Of a stretch of DNA of 64,000 nucleotides, positions 39,704-48,259 are shown one piece after another. The position numbers and the translations under genes were made by a program. The stretch covers positions 1,065,464 through 1,129,463 of the forward strand of contig NZ_KE136479.1 in assembly GCF_000407165.1 (NCBI RefSeq), in the 5' to 3' direction. The notes beneath the pieces are model-generated. The model worked only from the letters and a program-made list of their open reading frames with translations, did no database searches and was not told where the DNA came from. Origin of the DNA: Enterococcus haemoperoxidus ATCC BAA-382. Its GTDB lineage: Bacteria > Bacillota > Bacilli > Lactobacillales > Enterococcaceae. Positions within the stretch are counted from its first letter, which is position 1. Every line of letters starts with the position of its first letter.

Positions 39704-39837
39704 AATGTGACACACTAATTATTATATATTTCTTATAAAAATAAAGCAACAATAAAAATAAACCATACTAATTCTTGTTGACAATGAATGTGATACACAA
39801 TATAATCATGTTTGTATAAATGTGATACACTATATAA
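39704..39837. promoter_or_regulatory. Three copies of an AATGTGAYACAC motif (candidate CcpN operators)
   Basis: AATGTGATACACAATATAA (39787-39805), AATGTGATACACTATATAA (39819-39837) and AATGTGACACACTAATTA (39704-39721). The first two differ by one base and lie 32 bp apart, three helical turns; the third is in front of ccpN. The first overlaps the -10 element of ppdK and the second the start of its transcript, which predicts repression. Confidence 0.75.
39778..39806 (+). promoter_or_regulatory. Promoter of ppdK
   Basis: Consensus TTGACA (39778-39783), 17-bp spacer and perfect TATAAT (39801-39806), with the transcript starting near 39813. A strong promoter covered by operator-like motifs is expected to be silent until derepressed. 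Confidence 0.85.
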
Positions 39838-39858
39838 AACAAGAAGGAGAGTTTGCTT

Positions 39859-42468
39859 GTGAAATATGTGATTGATTTTTCAGAGGGTAGCAAAGAACAA
39901 AGCGATTTACTAGGAGGTAAAGGCGCTAATTTAGCTGAAATGACAAAACTGAAGTTACCTGTTCCAACAGGATTTACGATTACAACAGAAGCTTGCTTAG
40001 ATTACTTAAAAAAGAAAGAAAATGTCTCAACTGAACTGAACTTAGAAATTCGCCAACATATTTTCAGTATGGAAAAAAGAACCCAAAAGAAACTAGGAGA
40101 TGCTATAGATCCGTTATTGGTTTCCGTACGAAGTGGGTCAAAATTTTCAATGCCTGGAATGATGGACACGATTTTAAATTTAGGTTTAAACGATGAGACG
40201 GTAATCGGATTAACAAAAAAAACGGGTGATGGTCGTTTTGCCTTTGATTGTTATAGAAGACTCCTGCAAATGTTTGGTGATGTGGTTTGTGGCATTGATA
40301 AAAATCGTTTCGAAGAACAACTTGATTTTTATAAATCAAAAAAAAGATATCTGGCGGATACAGATATGCAAGCGGAAGATTGGCAAGAATTGGTAGCGGT
40401 TTATAAAGATATCTTTCTAGAAGTGACGCATCAACCATTTCCACAAAATCCTTATGAGCAATTGAGTTTAGCTGTAGAAGCAGTTTTTCGTTCTTGGAAC
40501 AATCGTAGAGCGGTTACGTATCGCCGTTTGCATGATATTTCTGACTCATTAGGAACGGCCGTCAACATTCAAGAGATGGTTTTTGGTAATTTTGGGGAAG
40601 CTAGTGGAACTGGTGTTGCGTTTACTAGAAATCCTGCAACTGGTGAGAAAGGGATTTTTGGGGAGTTTCTATTAAATGCACAAGGGGAAGATGTCGTTGC
40701 AGGAATAAGGACGCCGCAGCCAATCAGTGAACTTGAAGCATTGATGCCGGAAGTTTATCAAGAGTTCTTGGAACTAGGTCATTTGCTGGAGTCTCATTAT
40801 AAAGACATGCAGGATATTGAGTTTACGATTGAGAACCGAAAATTATATCTGTTACAAACCAGAAATGGCAAACGAACGGCGAAATCTGCTTTCAAAGTCT
40901 GTATTCAATTAGTTGAAGAGGGCATAATCTCTAAAAAAGAAGCAATCAAACGTATTAATCCAACGATGATCACTCAGCTGCTTCATCCAGTTTTTGAACC
41001 AGATGAATTAAAAAATGCGGTAGTTTTTGCTAAAGGACTACCGGCAAGTCCGGGGGCCGCGAGTGGAAATATTTATTTCACAGCAGAAAAAGCCAAAAAA
41101 GCGAGTGAGCAAGGGGAAAAAGTTATTTTGATCCGCCAAGAAACTTCACCAGAAGATATCGAAGGCATGGTAGTTAGTGAAGCAATCGTAACTTCTAGAG
41201 GTGGAATGACCTCTCATGCTGCTGTAGTTGCACGGGGGATGGGCGTTTGTTGCGTTGCAGGTTGTGAGACAGTTTATGTGAATGAATTTTTAGAACAGGC
41301 AACAGCAGGAGATCTTATCTTGCATCAAGGGGATACAATTTCAGTTGATGGGACAACAGGAACCATCTATCTTGGTAGTATTCCTTACGTCGAAGGAGAT
41401 GAATGGCAGTTATTAGAAACAATCACGGACTGGGCAAAAGAAGGGGCGAGTATCGGTGTCAAAGCCAATGCAGAAACGCCGGCAGATATTAAAACAGCAT
41501 TGAAATTAGGAGCGCAAGGCATTGGTTTAGCAAGAACAGAGCATATGTTTTTCGGAGAAGAACGAATAGTTGAAATGCGTAAAATGATTCTTGCTGAAAA
41601 TAAAGAATCACTCCTAGCACCTTTAGATCGATTAAAAGAGTTCCAAAAAAATGATTTTCGAGCGATGTTTACTTTATTAAAAGGAAAAGCGTGCACCATT
41701 CGATTACTAGATCCACCACTACATGAATTTTTACCGCAAACAGAAGAGGAAATTATTCATTTAGCAAATGAAACAAAGCGGACAACTACCGAAATCAAGC
41801 ATCGTATTGAAGAACTACACGAACAAAATCCAATGCTTGGGCATCGTGGGTGTCGTCTAGCTGTTACAACGCCTGAAATTTATGAAATGCAGGTAGCGGC
41901 TATTATTGAGAGTGCAATAGAGGTTGCCCAAAAAGAACCGACATTAGAAATTGTACCAGAAATCATGATTCCTTTGATTGGTAGTAAAGAAGAGATGGCG
42001 TGGTTAAGAGAATGCTTAGAGCAAACGATCCAAACTATTTTTACTAAAACCAATCAAGTCATTTCCTATAAAATAGGGACGATGTTAGAGATACCTAGAG
42101 CGTGTTTAACAGCTGAAAAAATAGCAGAGGTTTCTGATTTTTTCAGTTTTGGAACGAATGATTTAACGCAATTAACATATGGTTTTTCACGTGATGATTC
42201 GGGTAAATTTATTAAGGCCTACCAAGATAAAAAATTATTAAAAGAAGATCCATTTCAGCATATCGACGAAGAAGGCGTGGGGGCGTTGATGAAAATAGCT
42301 GTAGATAAAATCAGGGGCTTCGATCCATCGATTAAAATCGGAGTTTGTGGCGAAGTTGGCGGAGATCCGCAGTCGATTCGTTTCTTGAAAAAAATTGGTG
42401 TGGATTATATATCGTGTTCACCTTATCGGATTCCTGCAGCTATATTGACGATTGCACAAGAGCAATAA
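39859..42468 (+). CDS. ppdK: Pyruvate, phosphate dikinase
   Basis: Converts pyruvate, ATP and Pi to PEP, AMP and PPi; the entry step of gluconeogenesis from pyruvate. Domain order is ATP-grasp (1-340, with LLGGKGANLAEMTKLKLPVPTGFT shown in part), the phosphohistidine domain (about 385-510; catalytic His and regulatory Thr in RGGMTSHAAVV) and the C-terminal PEP/pyruvate TIM barrel (about 520-869, LARTEHMF and SFGTNDLTQ). Length (869 aa) is normal. The frame opens with TTG at 39853, but AAGGAGAG at 39844-39851 fits the GTG at 39859 (MKYVIDFSEG). Control is by the adjacent CcpN and PSRP. Confidence 0.96.
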   Translation: MKYVIDFSEGSKEQSDLLGGKGANLAEMTKLKLPVPTGFTITTEACLDYLKKKENVSTELNLEIRQHIFSMEKRTQKKLGDAIDPLLVSVRSGSKFSMPGMMDTILNLGLNDETVIGLTKKTGDGRFAFDCYRRLLQMFGDVVCGIDKNRFEEQLDFYKSKKRYLADTDMQAEDWQELVAVYKDIFLEVTHQPFPQNPYEQLSLAVEAVFRSWNNRRAVTYRRLHDISDSLGTAVNIQEMVFGNFGEASGTGVAFTRNPATGEKGIFGEFLLNAQGEDVVAGIRTPQPISELEALMPEVYQEFLELGHLLESHYKDMQDIEFTIENRKLYLLQTRNGKRTAKSAFKVCIQLVEEGIISKKEAIKRINPTMITQLLHPVFEPDELKNAVVFAKGLPASPGAASGNIYFTAEKAKKASEQGEKVILIRQETSPEDIEGMVVSEAIVTSRGGMTSHAAVVARGMGVCCVAGCETVYVNEFLEQATAGDLILHQGDTISVDGTTGTIYLGSIPYVEGDEWQLLETITDWAKEGASIGVKANAETPADIKTALKLGAQGIGLARTEHMFFGEERIVEMRKMILAENKESLLAPLDRLKEFQKNDFRAMFTLLKGKACTIRLLDPPLHEFLPQTEEEIIHLANETKRTTTEIKHRIEELHEQNPMLGHRGCRLAVTTPEIYEMQVAAIIESAIEVAQKEPTLEIVPEIMIPLIGSKEEMAWLRECLEQTIQTIFTKTNQVISYKIGTMLEIPRACLTAEKIAEVSDFFSFGTNDLTQLTYGFSRDDSGKFIKAYQDKKLLKEDPFQHIDEEGVGALMKIAVDKIRGFDPSIKIGVCGEVGGDPQSIRFLKKIGVDYISCSPYRIPAAILTIAQEQ

Positions 42469-42534
42469 AAATTAAAGATGAACTAAAATAATGCCTGTAG
42501 GGTGTTGTTTTAGTTCATTTTTAATTTCTTTTTC
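42469..42534. terminator. Terminator of ppdK
   Basis: AAATTAAAGATGAACTAAAA pairs with TTTTAGTTCATTTTTAATTT across a GC-containing loop, ending in CTTTTTC, directly after the stop. Confidence 0.8.
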
Positions 42535-42604
42535 TTAGTAGTCTGCTTTTTTTTCAGTAAATGTTATAATTTACTGGAAGTAGATTGAGAAAGAAGTGAA
42601 TAAG

Positions 42605-43711
42605 ATGAATAAGCGATGGAAATGGTCAATTGCAGGAGGAATGTTCCTTTTGCTTTTTATTCTTTTAAGTAGTTGGTTTTTTAACAAAGAAAATGGCCTT
42701 TTTATAGAACATTTATCGGAAAAGCAACAAAGTAACCAAAAGGGAAGTATGTCAAATTCTGCTACCCAAAAAAATATCGATCAGATTATCAAAGATGCTC
42801 ATTTTCAAGGTGCTGCTTTGCTTGTGAGTCAAGATCAGATTTTTTATCAACAAAGTTATGGGTATGCGGATGAACAAAATAAGCGACCAAATGAAATAGA
42901 TGGTGTATTTCCAATTGCATCCTTACAAAAAATAATCACAGGTTCGATTATTTTAGAATTAGTGAAAGAAGGAAAACTTAAATTAGATACTACTTTAGAT
43001 ACTTTTTATCCAGAAATCGATTTAAGTCAGACAATCACGATTCAACAATTGCTTGATCATAATTCAGGTATTTATATGGCAGAAGAGGAACCAGAAAATC
43101 TTTTAACAGATCAGGAAAGTCAGATAGATAATGTTTTAGAGAGCTTGACTGTGGTAGGAAATAAAGAATTTAATTATACAAATAGTAATTATACCTTGTT
43201 AGCGGGGATTATCTCTAAACTTACAAGACAATCCTATGAAGAAGTCATTCAAAAAAGAGTGATCGATAAGTTATCGTTAAGCCATACTTATTTTTGGGAT
43301 GATTTACCTACAGATGTAACAATTCCAGAACCTTATTTTTATGTGGAAGAAGATTATCAAGCAGATCTGTCTCCAGCTAACGAGAAGTTATATTCAAGTT
43401 TATTAGGTGCGGGCAACATGTATATGTCGACTGAGGATTTTTGGGTGTTTATTCAAAGTTTAGCTAATGGTCAGCTTTTTGATCAAGCCGAATATGAGCA
43501 ACTTGCAAAGGTTAAGGAAGAAGGATATCAAGCCGGGATGATCTATTTTGATGATCTGAAATACTCGGAAGGCAATTTGGGTGGTTATGCTACAGTTATT
43601 TATGGAGATCAAGATAATCAAAATTTAGTGATTCTTTTTGCAAACCAACCTACAAATAATGGAATGCAAGCATTAAGTGAAGAGCTATTTAATCAGTTAC
43701 GAAACGTATAA
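42605..43711 (+). CDS. Serine hydrolase, class C beta-lactamase/PBP-like
   Basis: A 368-residue exported protein with an N-terminal membrane anchor (about 6-27) and a beta-lactamase-type domain. The catalytic SxxK is SLQK (about 106-109) in VFPIASLQKII, the YxN element is in FNYTNSNYTLLAG, and the region around LLDHNSGIY is typical of the family. The last KTG-type element is not obvious (NLGGYATVIYG may replace it). Likely a cell-wall peptide hydrolase or esterase; substrate unknown. GTG at 42596 is also possible, but ATG at 42605 has the better spacing from AAGAAG. Stands alone. Confidence 0.85.
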   Translation: MNKRWKWSIAGGMFLLLFILLSSWFFNKENGLFIEHLSEKQQSNQKGSMSNSATQKNIDQIIKDAHFQGAALLVSQDQIFYQQSYGYADEQNKRPNEIDGVFPIASLQKIITGSIILELVKEGKLKLDTTLDTFYPEIDLSQTITIQQLLDHNSGIYMAEEEPENLLTDQESQIDNVLESLTVVGNKEFNYTNSNYTLLAGIISKLTRQSYEEVIQKRVIDKLSLSHTYFWDDLPTDVTIPEPYFYVEEDYQADLSPANEKLYSSLLGAGNMYMSTEDFWVFIQSLANGQLFDQAEYEQLAKVKEEGYQAGMIYFDDLKYSEGNLGGYATVIYGDQDNQNLVILFANQPTNNGMQALSEELFNQLRNV

Positions 43712-43729
43712 ATGATTGTTTGTGAAAAT

Positions 43730-43762
43730 AATGAAAAATAGATAGGAAGTTTTTCATTTTTA
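43730..43762 (+). terminator. Weak terminator after the serine hydrolase gene
   Basis: AATGAAAAA / TTTTTCATT with an 11-base loop and a following T-run. AT-rich and modest in strength. Confidence 0.4.
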
Positions 43763-43802
43763 TGCTATTATTTTTAATAAATCAATTGAAGAAGGTGAAG
43801 AG

Positions 43803-45107
43803 ATGCCACTATTATTTGGAACGGCGGAATTTAATGAACAAGAGCATTTAACGATTGGCGGATGTGATACAGTCCGTTTAGCTGAGAAATATGGAACACC
43901 GTTATTTGTGTATGATGTTGCCCATATCAGAGCGCGTGCAAGAGGATTTAAACAAACATTCAACTCTTTAGGAGTAAAAAATAAGGTAATATACGCAAGT
44001 AAAGCATTTTGCTGTTTAGCAATGTATAAACTTTTAGAAGAAGAAGAGCTGGGTTGTGATGTAGTTTCTGCTGGTGAAATCTACACGGCAATCAAAGGTG
44101 GTATGTCACCTGAAAATATCGAATTTCATGGAAATAATAAGACTAAAGAAGAACTGACCTACGCTGTTGAGCAGGGGGTAGGGACAATCATTATCGATAA
44201 TTTTTATGAAATCGACTTATTAAGTGCTGTTTTAAAAGAAACTGGCAAAAAGCAAAACGTCATGTTTCGTATTACACCAGGCGTGGATGCTGAAACTCAT
44301 GAGTATATTTTAACCGGACAAGTAGATTCTAAGTTTGGTTTCGATGTAAATAGCGGGCAGGCGACGCAAGCGCTAGAAAAAATCTTGGCAGATGAACATT
44401 TAGTCCTAAAAGGAGCACATTGTCATATTGGGTCACAAATTTTCTCTGCAGAAGGGTTTTTAGCAGCTGTCGAGAAAATGTTGCTGATTTTAAATGAATG
44501 GAAAAAAATGTTTGATTATACTGTAGATGTTTTAAATATGGGCGGCGGTTTTGGTGTGCAGTATACTGAGACAGATGATCCATTAGAACCTGAACTATTT
44601 GTTAAAGCTATCGTAAACGCGGTAAAAGGTCAATGTGAATTGTTGGATTACACATTTCCAGAAATTTGGATCGAACCTGGTCGTAGTATTATCGCCGAAG
44701 CAGGAACAACGATTTATACAGTTGGTTCACAAAAAGTCATTCCAGATGTACGTCATTACATATCAGTAGATGGAGGAATGGGTGATAATATTCGCCCAGC
44801 TTTGTATGATGCGGTTTATGATGGATTTTTAGCAAACAGAATCAGCGCAGAGATGCCTGAAGAAATGAGAATTGTCGGTAAATATTGTGAATCGGGGGAT
44901 ATTTTAATTAAAAATATCGAGTTACCACCGATGGAGCCAGAGGATCTATTAGCTATGACAAGTACAGGCGCATACGGCTATTCAATGGCAAATAACTATA
45001 ATCGTAATTTAAAACCTGCTGTTGTTTTTGTAGAAAATGGACAGGATAAATTAGTGATTCGTCGCGAGACTTATGAAGACTTAATTTCATTGGATTGTGA
45101 AGGATAA
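43803..45107 (+). CDS. lysA: Diaminopimelate decarboxylase
   Basis: PLP enzyme of the final lysine step (meso-DAP to L-lysine). The PLP lysine is in VIYASKAFCC (about residue 64), the glycine-rich phosphate loop is NMGGGFGVQY (about 240-249), EPGRSIIAEAG is near 280, and the dimer-contributed catalytic cysteine is in KYCESGDIL (about 360). Length (434 aa) is normal. Preceded by GAAGGTGAAGAG. It is a single gene here, not next to other lysine biosynthesis genes. Confidence 0.95.
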   Translation: MPLLFGTAEFNEQEHLTIGGCDTVRLAEKYGTPLFVYDVAHIRARARGFKQTFNSLGVKNKVIYASKAFCCLAMYKLLEEEELGCDVVSAGEIYTAIKGGMSPENIEFHGNNKTKEELTYAVEQGVGTIIIDNFYEIDLLSAVLKETGKKQNVMFRITPGVDAETHEYILTGQVDSKFGFDVNSGQATQALEKILADEHLVLKGAHCHIGSQIFSAEGFLAAVEKMLLILNEWKKMFDYTVDVLNMGGGFGVQYTETDDPLEPELFVKAIVNAVKGQCELLDYTFPEIWIEPGRSIIAEAGTTIYTVGSQKVIPDVRHYISVDGGMGDNIRPALYDAVYDGFLANRISAEMPEEMRIVGKYCESGDILIKNIELPPMEPEDLLAMTSTGAYGYSMANNYNRNLKPAVVFVENGQDKLVIRRETYEDLISLDCEG

Positions 45108-45307
45108 GCAATTTTAAGATGTGACAGAAGATTATCTGGAACAGACTATTTCGTCGCGTCACTGTCTATATGGATTTCATGTGATTGGGGTATGGCTCAA
45201 AGAGTGATATCCCGATCATTTTTGTTTTGAGTACATCCATAACTTTTTTTCTTAAAAAAGAGTATAATTAAATAAGGAATCAAATTTTTAGAATTGAGGT
45301 GTCGCTA

Positions 45308-46276
45308 TTGAAGTGGCTTTTATTGATCGTAATTATTGTGTTGCTTTTGATTATTGCAGTTTCCTTTTATGCAGCAAATTTTTTCCTGAATGTGGCACTT
45401 TTCAGAGATAATAATTGGTATGACAAGACAGGTCATAAAATGATGAATCCAGATAATTTCAATAAGGGGAAATCTCAGTATGACCTTACCGAAGAGCAAC
45501 AAAATCAACAAGGTGATGTGTTTTGGCATCAAGCATTCGCTCAAGATTATTGGATAGAAACTGATGGAGAAAAATTATATAGTCGATTGATCGTCTCGCA
45601 TCCTGATAGCAAAAAATGGGTGATCTGTGTTCACGGTTATCGTTCATACGGCAAGCGTGACATGGCTTTTGTTGCATCTAAGTTTTCTGAGCAACAATAT
45701 AATATTTTAGTTCCTGATCTAAGAGCACATGGCAAAAGCACAGGGAATATCATAGGAATGGGTTGGTTGGATCGTTTTGACTTATTGAAATGGATCAATG
45801 AAGTGCTGACAATTGAACCATCAGCTGAAATTATTCTGTTTGGTGGATCAATGGGCGCGGCAACGGTAATGATGACAAGCGGTGAAGCATTACCAGATAA
45901 TATTAAAGGCTTAGTTGTAGATTGTGGTTATTCCTCTGTCTACGATGAGTTTGGAGCTATGTTACAATCTGCATTTAAATTACCAGCATTTCCTATACTG
46001 ACGATTGCTGACAGTTTGGCCAAAAAGAAAGTAGGTTACTCTCTGAAAGAGGCTTCTTCAGTTGCTCAGTTGGCTAAAAATAATTTGCCAACGTTGTTTA
46101 TTCATGGTACAGGAGATAAGTTTGTTCCTCATCAAATGATTTACGATAATATGGAAGCAACCAATGGCGTAAAAGAAAGTTTGATCGTCGAAAATGCTCC
46201 CCATCTGTCTTCATTTATTTATGAACCGGAGCATTATTTTGACACTGTTTTTGAATTTGTTCATCGTTATTGTTAA
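45308..46276 (+). CDS. Membrane-anchored alpha/beta hydrolase
   Basis: A 322-residue protein with one N-terminal membrane helix (about 4-26) and an alpha/beta hydrolase domain. The oxyanion segment is ICVHGYRSYG, the nucleophile elbow is GGSMGAA (Ser about 178), the acidic residue is in GTGDKFVP, and the catalytic His in NAPHLSS. GTG at 45299 is in frame, but GAGGTG at 45296-45301 fits a TTG start at 45308. Similar proteins are annotated as peptidases or esterases; substrate unknown. Followed after 15 bases by two transporter genes. Confidence 0.85.
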   Translation: MKWLLLIVIIVLLLIIAVSFYAANFFLNVALFRDNNWYDKTGHKMMNPDNFNKGKSQYDLTEEQQNQQGDVFWHQAFAQDYWIETDGEKLYSRLIVSHPDSKKWVICVHGYRSYGKRDMAFVASKFSEQQYNILVPDLRAHGKSTGNIIGMGWLDRFDLLKWINEVLTIEPSAEIILFGGSMGAATVMMTSGEALPDNIKGLVVDCGYSSVYDEFGAMLQSAFKLPAFPILTIADSLAKKKVGYSLKEASSVAQLAKNNLPTLFIHGTGDKFVPHQMIYDNMEATNGVKESLIVENAPHLSSFIYEPEHYFDTVFEFVHRYC

Positions 46277-46291
46277 GAAAGGGGAAATCAT

Positions 46292-46660
46292 ATGGACGCT
46301 AAAAATAAACAACAGAAGTTAAGTTTAGGAATTGTATTGATTTTGATTGCAGCTACTTTGAGTAGTGTGGGACAATTAGCATGGAAATTTGGTGCCGATG
46401 GCGCTGGTACTTATGCAATCGTCCTTTATGCAGTTGGTTTTTTAGCAGCAGGAGCAGGAATGTTTTTTATGATGGCTGCTTTTCGATATGGTGAAGTCTC
46501 TATTTTACAACCGATGATGAGTTTGGGGTTTGCGTTGTCGATTGTTTTAGGGGCATTATTTTTAAACGAAAGTATCACTTGGTATAAATTATTAGGAACT
46601 GCCTTCATTATTGCAGGTTCGATCCTTTTAGGTATCGAAGGAAATGAGGAGACTGTATGA
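46292..46660 (+). CDS. EamA/SMR-like half-size transporter, subunit 1
   Basis: A 122-residue membrane protein with four helices (about 10-32, 39-63, 67-90 and 97-114) resembling one half of an EamA transporter. The FLNESITWYKLLGTAFIIAGSILLG ending, given here as key residues only, is family-typical. Its stop overlaps the start of a second half-size gene (ATGA), so the two probably form a heterodimer of the ArnE/ArnF or SMR-pair kind. Substrate unknown; lipid-linked sugars or small cations are possible. Confidence 0.85.
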   Translation: MDAKNKQQKLSLGIVLILIAATLSSVGQLAWKFGADGAGTYAIVLYAVGFLAAGAGMFFMMAAFRYGEVSILQPMMSLGFALSIVLGALFLNESITWYKLLGTAFIIAGSILLGIEGNEETV

Positions 46661-47004
46661 TCAATTACGCAGCGATTCTGACGATTCTGGTGATTACGAC
46701 TTTTTCCGGAAGTGCCGGTGCTTTGGCTTTGAAAAAAGGAATGAATGATCTTCCGCAATTAAGTCTTAAGTTGGTATTGATGAATGGTTGGATTTATTTA
46801 GGTTCGTTCTTATACATTTTAAGTGCGGTAACCAATATTTTTTTATTAAAATTTTTGGACTATTCAATTGCTTTTCCAATGACATCATTAACGTATGTTT
46901 GGACCGTTATTATTAGTTATTTTATTTTTAATGAAAAGCTGACTGTTCGAAAAGTTTTAGCAGTAATTTTGATTATTATTGGTGTTTTTGTTATCAGCCA
47001 ATAA
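46657..47004 (+). CDS. EamA/SMR-like half-size transporter, subunit 2
   Basis: A 115-residue four-helix membrane protein (about 2-22, 37-57, 62-83 and 92-112), translationally coupled to the preceding gene by a 4-base ATGA overlap. Motifs DYSIAFPMTSLTYVWTVI and IFNEKLTVRKVLAVILIIIG are typical of the EamA/SMR fold, which needs two such halves. Heterodimer formation is inferred from the overlap. Confidence 0.85.
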   Translation: MINYAAILTILVITTFSGSAGALALKKGMNDLPQLSLKLVLMNGWIYLGSFLYILSAVTNIFLLKFLDYSIAFPMTSLTYVWTVIISYFIFNEKLTVRKVLAVILIIIGVFVISQ

Positions 47005-47071
47005 AGCGTCTCATTGGTAATGAAATCATTCTAGTTGTACTATAGATTTATAAACAACAGGAGGGGTTACT

Positions 47072-47182
47072 ATGACCGTGAAATCAAAAGGAATTGATAA
47101 AATCAAATTATTGCAGGCAGTAACAACGATCGTGACAGGAGTTATCATGTTGAATGCAGTATTGAAAGCAAAGAAAAAATAG
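47072..47182 (+). CDS. Small single-helix protein, 36 aa
   Basis: Strong AGGAGGGG before the ATG, 36 codons, and a terminator right after the stop support a real gene. The protein has basic ends (KSKGIDKIK and KAKKK) around one hydrophobic helix (about 13-30). It reads on from the transporter pair and could be an accessory subunit, but nothing recognisable identifies it. Confidence 0.6.
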   Translation: MTVKSKGIDKIKLLQAVTTIVTGVIMLNAVLKAKKK

Positions 47183-47198
47183 ATAAAATCACTAGCAA

Positions 47199-47248
47199 GC
47201 ATTACTGCAGTTGTTCTTTTGAAGAGCAACTGCAGTAATGCTTTTTTT
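47199..47248. terminator. Strong terminator
   Basis: GCATTACTGCAGTTG / CAACTGCAGTAATGC, a 15-bp perfect stem with T7, ends the hydrolase-transporter-small protein unit. Confidence 0.93.
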
Positions 47249-47335
47249 ACAACAAATTGGGAGATTTTTAAAAGGTTGCAATGCTTAGAAACTTATATAC
47301 TTAAATAAAAATTAGGTTTTTAAGGAGGGAAAAGA

Positions 47336-47416
47336 GTGAATAAAAAAATCAAAATTATACTATTTTTTATAATAATGTTGGTACTTTTATCAGGTTGTGT
47401 CATCGTGAGGATGTAA
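47336..47416 (+). CDS. 26-codon gene encoding a bare lipoprotein signal peptide
   Basis: AAGGAGGG (47322-47329) sits 6 bases before a GTG start. The product begins MNKKIKIILFF and ends LVLLSGCVIVRM, with a lipobox (LSGC) and just six residues including the lipidated cysteine after cleavage. The residues before the cysteine (IMLVLLSG) resemble enterococcal sex pheromones, which are released from lipoprotein signal peptides (for example FLVMFLSG of cPD1). It could be a peptide-signal gene or a truncated duplicate of the lipoprotein gene that follows after 11 bases. Which of these is true cannot be told from sequence. Confidence 0.55.
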   Translation: MNKKIKIILFFIIMLVLLSGCVIVRM

Positions 47417-47427
47417 GGAGGAAAATG

Positions 47428-47847
47428 ATGAAAAGAACGATCGGTTTAGTGTTTTTTTGCTTGTTTTTATTGACTGGCTGCAAAATTGAATGTAACAGTC
47501 CGCAAAGTGCTAGAGACGACAATTATGGAGTGGGGGCTAAAGGCAGTTACAGTAGTGAAAGTAACTTAGATGACAAAACTAGTGGTACTCTTATATCAAA
47601 AACGGGTACAGGGGATGAAATCATTCCAAACTTGGCTTTTAAAAAAGGACCAGTGGTTATGTCACTTATGTATGAGGGAAAAGCCAAATTTACGGTAAAA
47701 ATGTTGGACAGCAATGGCGATACCGTAGAAATTTTAGTCGATAAAGTGGGGAAATATTCTGGGAAAAGGATTGTCAAGATTCCAAAAGATGCAGATAATT
47801 ATATTCTAGAAATTCAAGCTGATGGTAACTGGCAAATAGAAATATAA
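47428..47847 (+). CDS. Small lipoprotein of unknown function
   Basis: A 139-residue lipoprotein: signal peptide with lipobox LLTGC (cysteine at about 18), a polar linker with serines and glycines, and a C-terminal beta-rich domain (about 60-139, FTVKMLDSNGDTVEILVDK and IPKDADNYILEIQADG) that looks like a small beta-sandwich. AAGGAGGA favours the ATG at 47428 over 47425 or upstream starts. No family recognised. It follows the 26-codon gene and shares its transcript. Confidence 0.75.
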   Translation: MKRTIGLVFFCLFLLTGCKIECNSPQSARDDNYGVGAKGSYSSESNLDDKTSGTLISKTGTGDEIIPNLAFKKGPVVMSLMYEGKAKFTVKMLDSNGDTVEILVDKVGKYSGKRIVKIPKDADNYILEIQADGNWQIEI

Positions 47848-47867
47848 AAGTTGGGTGAGAGTGAAAA

Positions 47868-47912
47868 ATTCTAGCCGCTATGTATTCAAATAGCGGCTAG
47901 AATATATTTTTA
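47868..47912. terminator. Bidirectional terminator
   Basis: ATTCTAGCCGCTA / TAGCGGCTAGAAT, a 13-bp perfect stem with a T-rich flank. It ends the lipoprotein gene and the converging SufT-like gene. Confidence 0.9.
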
Positions 47913-47917
47913 TTAAA

Positions 47918-48259
47918 TTAACGAATACCTAAAGCAATCCTAGCATAACGTGACATTTTATCAGTCGTCCAAGCGGGATACCAGACCAATTTTACTTCTG
48001 GATTTTTTACTTCAGGAATCTCTTTTAACGCTTCATGAATCTGCTCAGTAAGAACATCAGCTAATGGGCAACCCATAGTAGTTAAAGTCATCTTGATGAC
48101 AGTATCGCCGTTTTGTGCGAAGTCAACTTCATAAATTAATCCTAAGTTTACGATGTCGATTCCAAGTTCAGGGTCGATCACTGTTTCTAGAGCGGTTAAA
48201 ATCTGTTCTTTGATATCTTCAATCTCTTCAGCAGACCATTCTTGATTTGTTTCAGTCAT
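47918..48259 (-). CDS. Metal-sulfur cluster assembly factor (MIP18/DUF59, SufT-like)
   Basis: A 113-residue cytosolic protein of the DUF59 family, which helps mature Fe-S proteins. Diagnostic segments are VIDPELGIDIVNLGLIYEV (about 27-45) and LTTMGCPLADVL (about 59-70), with the conserved cysteine. Length is normal. Preceded by AAAGGAG. It stands alone. Confidence 0.9.
   Translation of the reverse strand: MTETNQEWSAEEIEDIKEQILTALETVIDPELGIDIVNLGLIYEVDFAQNGDTVIKMTLTTMGCPLADVLTEQIHEALKEIPEVKNPEVKLVWYPAWTTDKMSRYARIALGIR

Noticed and set aside
39853-39858. TTG at 39853 as ppdK start
   Set aside because: Too close to AAGGAGAG; GTG at 39859 has normal spacing and the usual PPDK N-terminus.
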